From Streptococcus sp. 'caviae' (GTDB lineage Bacteria > Bacillota > Bacilli > Lactobacillales > Streptococcaceae), in NCBI RefSeq assembly GCF_001937065.1, contig NZ_MOWR01000002.1, positions 62,001 to 126,000 of the forward strand: a DNA stretch of 64,000 bases, in the 5' to 3' direction. Positions 63,941 to 64,000 of this stretch are shown here, piece by piece. A program made the position numbers and the translations under genes. The notes beneath the pieces were generated by a model. The model was given only the letters and a program-made list of their open reading frames with translations, was not told the origin of the DNA and did not search any database. Each line of letters starts with the position of its first letter. Position 1 is the first letter of the stretch.

Positions 63941-64000
63941 TGTCAGTTATTCTTCACAGAAATTATAACCAGGAAATAGGGGTGTGAATAGAATATCCAG

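Noticed and set aside
63630..63968. 112-codon plus-strand frame at the right edge
   Set aside because: It runs through two hairpin terminators and a probable promoter, has no ribosome site at its start and no recognisable family.
1..64000. CRISPR arrays, tRNA/rRNA genes, integrases and transposases
   Set aside because: None was seen: no regularly spaced short repeats, no tRNA-like cloverleaf blocks, and no recombinase or transposase motifs in any long frame.

Overview
The window is a chromosomal segment of a low-to-mid GC Firmicute, almost certainly a Streptococcus close to the mutans group. The evidence is the gene order (ylmH-divIVA-ileS, clpE, argF, feoAB, xseAB-ispA-tlyA-argR-recN, perR, pyrD class 1A, gpmA, pbp2b-recR-ddl-murF, prfC, comEA-comEC-holA-sodA), a YSIRK-type surface protein, a tetrahydrofolate riboswitch closely resembling the streptococcal prototype, and a CIN-box-like competence promoter. 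No species name can be given from sequence alone. No tRNA, rRNA, CRISPR array, prophage or intact insertion sequence was seen.

Layout. 1-5.7 kb: division and translation genes (ylmH, divIVA, T-box-controlled ileS), then a DUF1827 gene and a Nudix hydrolase on the minus strand. 5.9-9.8 kb: clpE (minus) with a CtsR operator, diverging from argF with ARG-box-like sites, then ykuJ. 10-11.4 kb: permease and ATPase of a polar amino acid ABC transporter. 12.2-15.1 kb: feoA-feoB plus a Cys-rich partner, behind a 7-1-7 palindrome of Fur/PerR type. 15.4-25.9 kb: folate, DNA-repair and isoprenoid housekeeping. 26-29.4 kb: hup, perR, an old yellow enzyme and pyrD. 29.6-30.3 kb: a small bacteriocin/immunity locus. 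30.5-41.8 kb: gpmA, cell-wall genes, folT under a THF riboswitch, two integral membrane proteins and prfC. 42-46 kb: an Rrf2 regulator, yjdF under its riboswitch, and an SH3b-repeat surface protein. 46.2-49.6 kb: the cshA helicase and a second bacteriocin locus in decay. 49.7-63.5 kb: a methyltransferase/GIY-YIG fusion, plsC, comEA-comEC, a DUF805 protein, holA, sodA, a beta-lactamase-fold serine hydrolase, a cre-preceded alcohol dehydrogenase/flavoprotein pair, and an unknown membrane protein.

The most interesting content lies between and around the housekeeping genes. (1) Two paralogous bacteriocin loci, 18 kb apart, both carry lesions in the leader of the bacteriocin gene while the small immunity-like membrane ORFs stay open. 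The second is bracketed by an imperfect copy of the cshA 3' end and terminator (52 bp) and holds several gene fragments. (2) A 261-bp intergenic element occurs twice at about 90% identity, with hairpins preserved by compensatory changes; a third, 5'-only diverged copy precedes plsC. (3) A relic of a second sodA 3' end lies downstream of sodA, pointing to past recombination. (4) yabB/yazA and holA both look leaderless, with an extended -10 TGTTATAAT only 6-7 nt before ATG.

All coordinates and motif matches were read by eye. Family assignments come from recognisable motifs and protein length; no database search was run.
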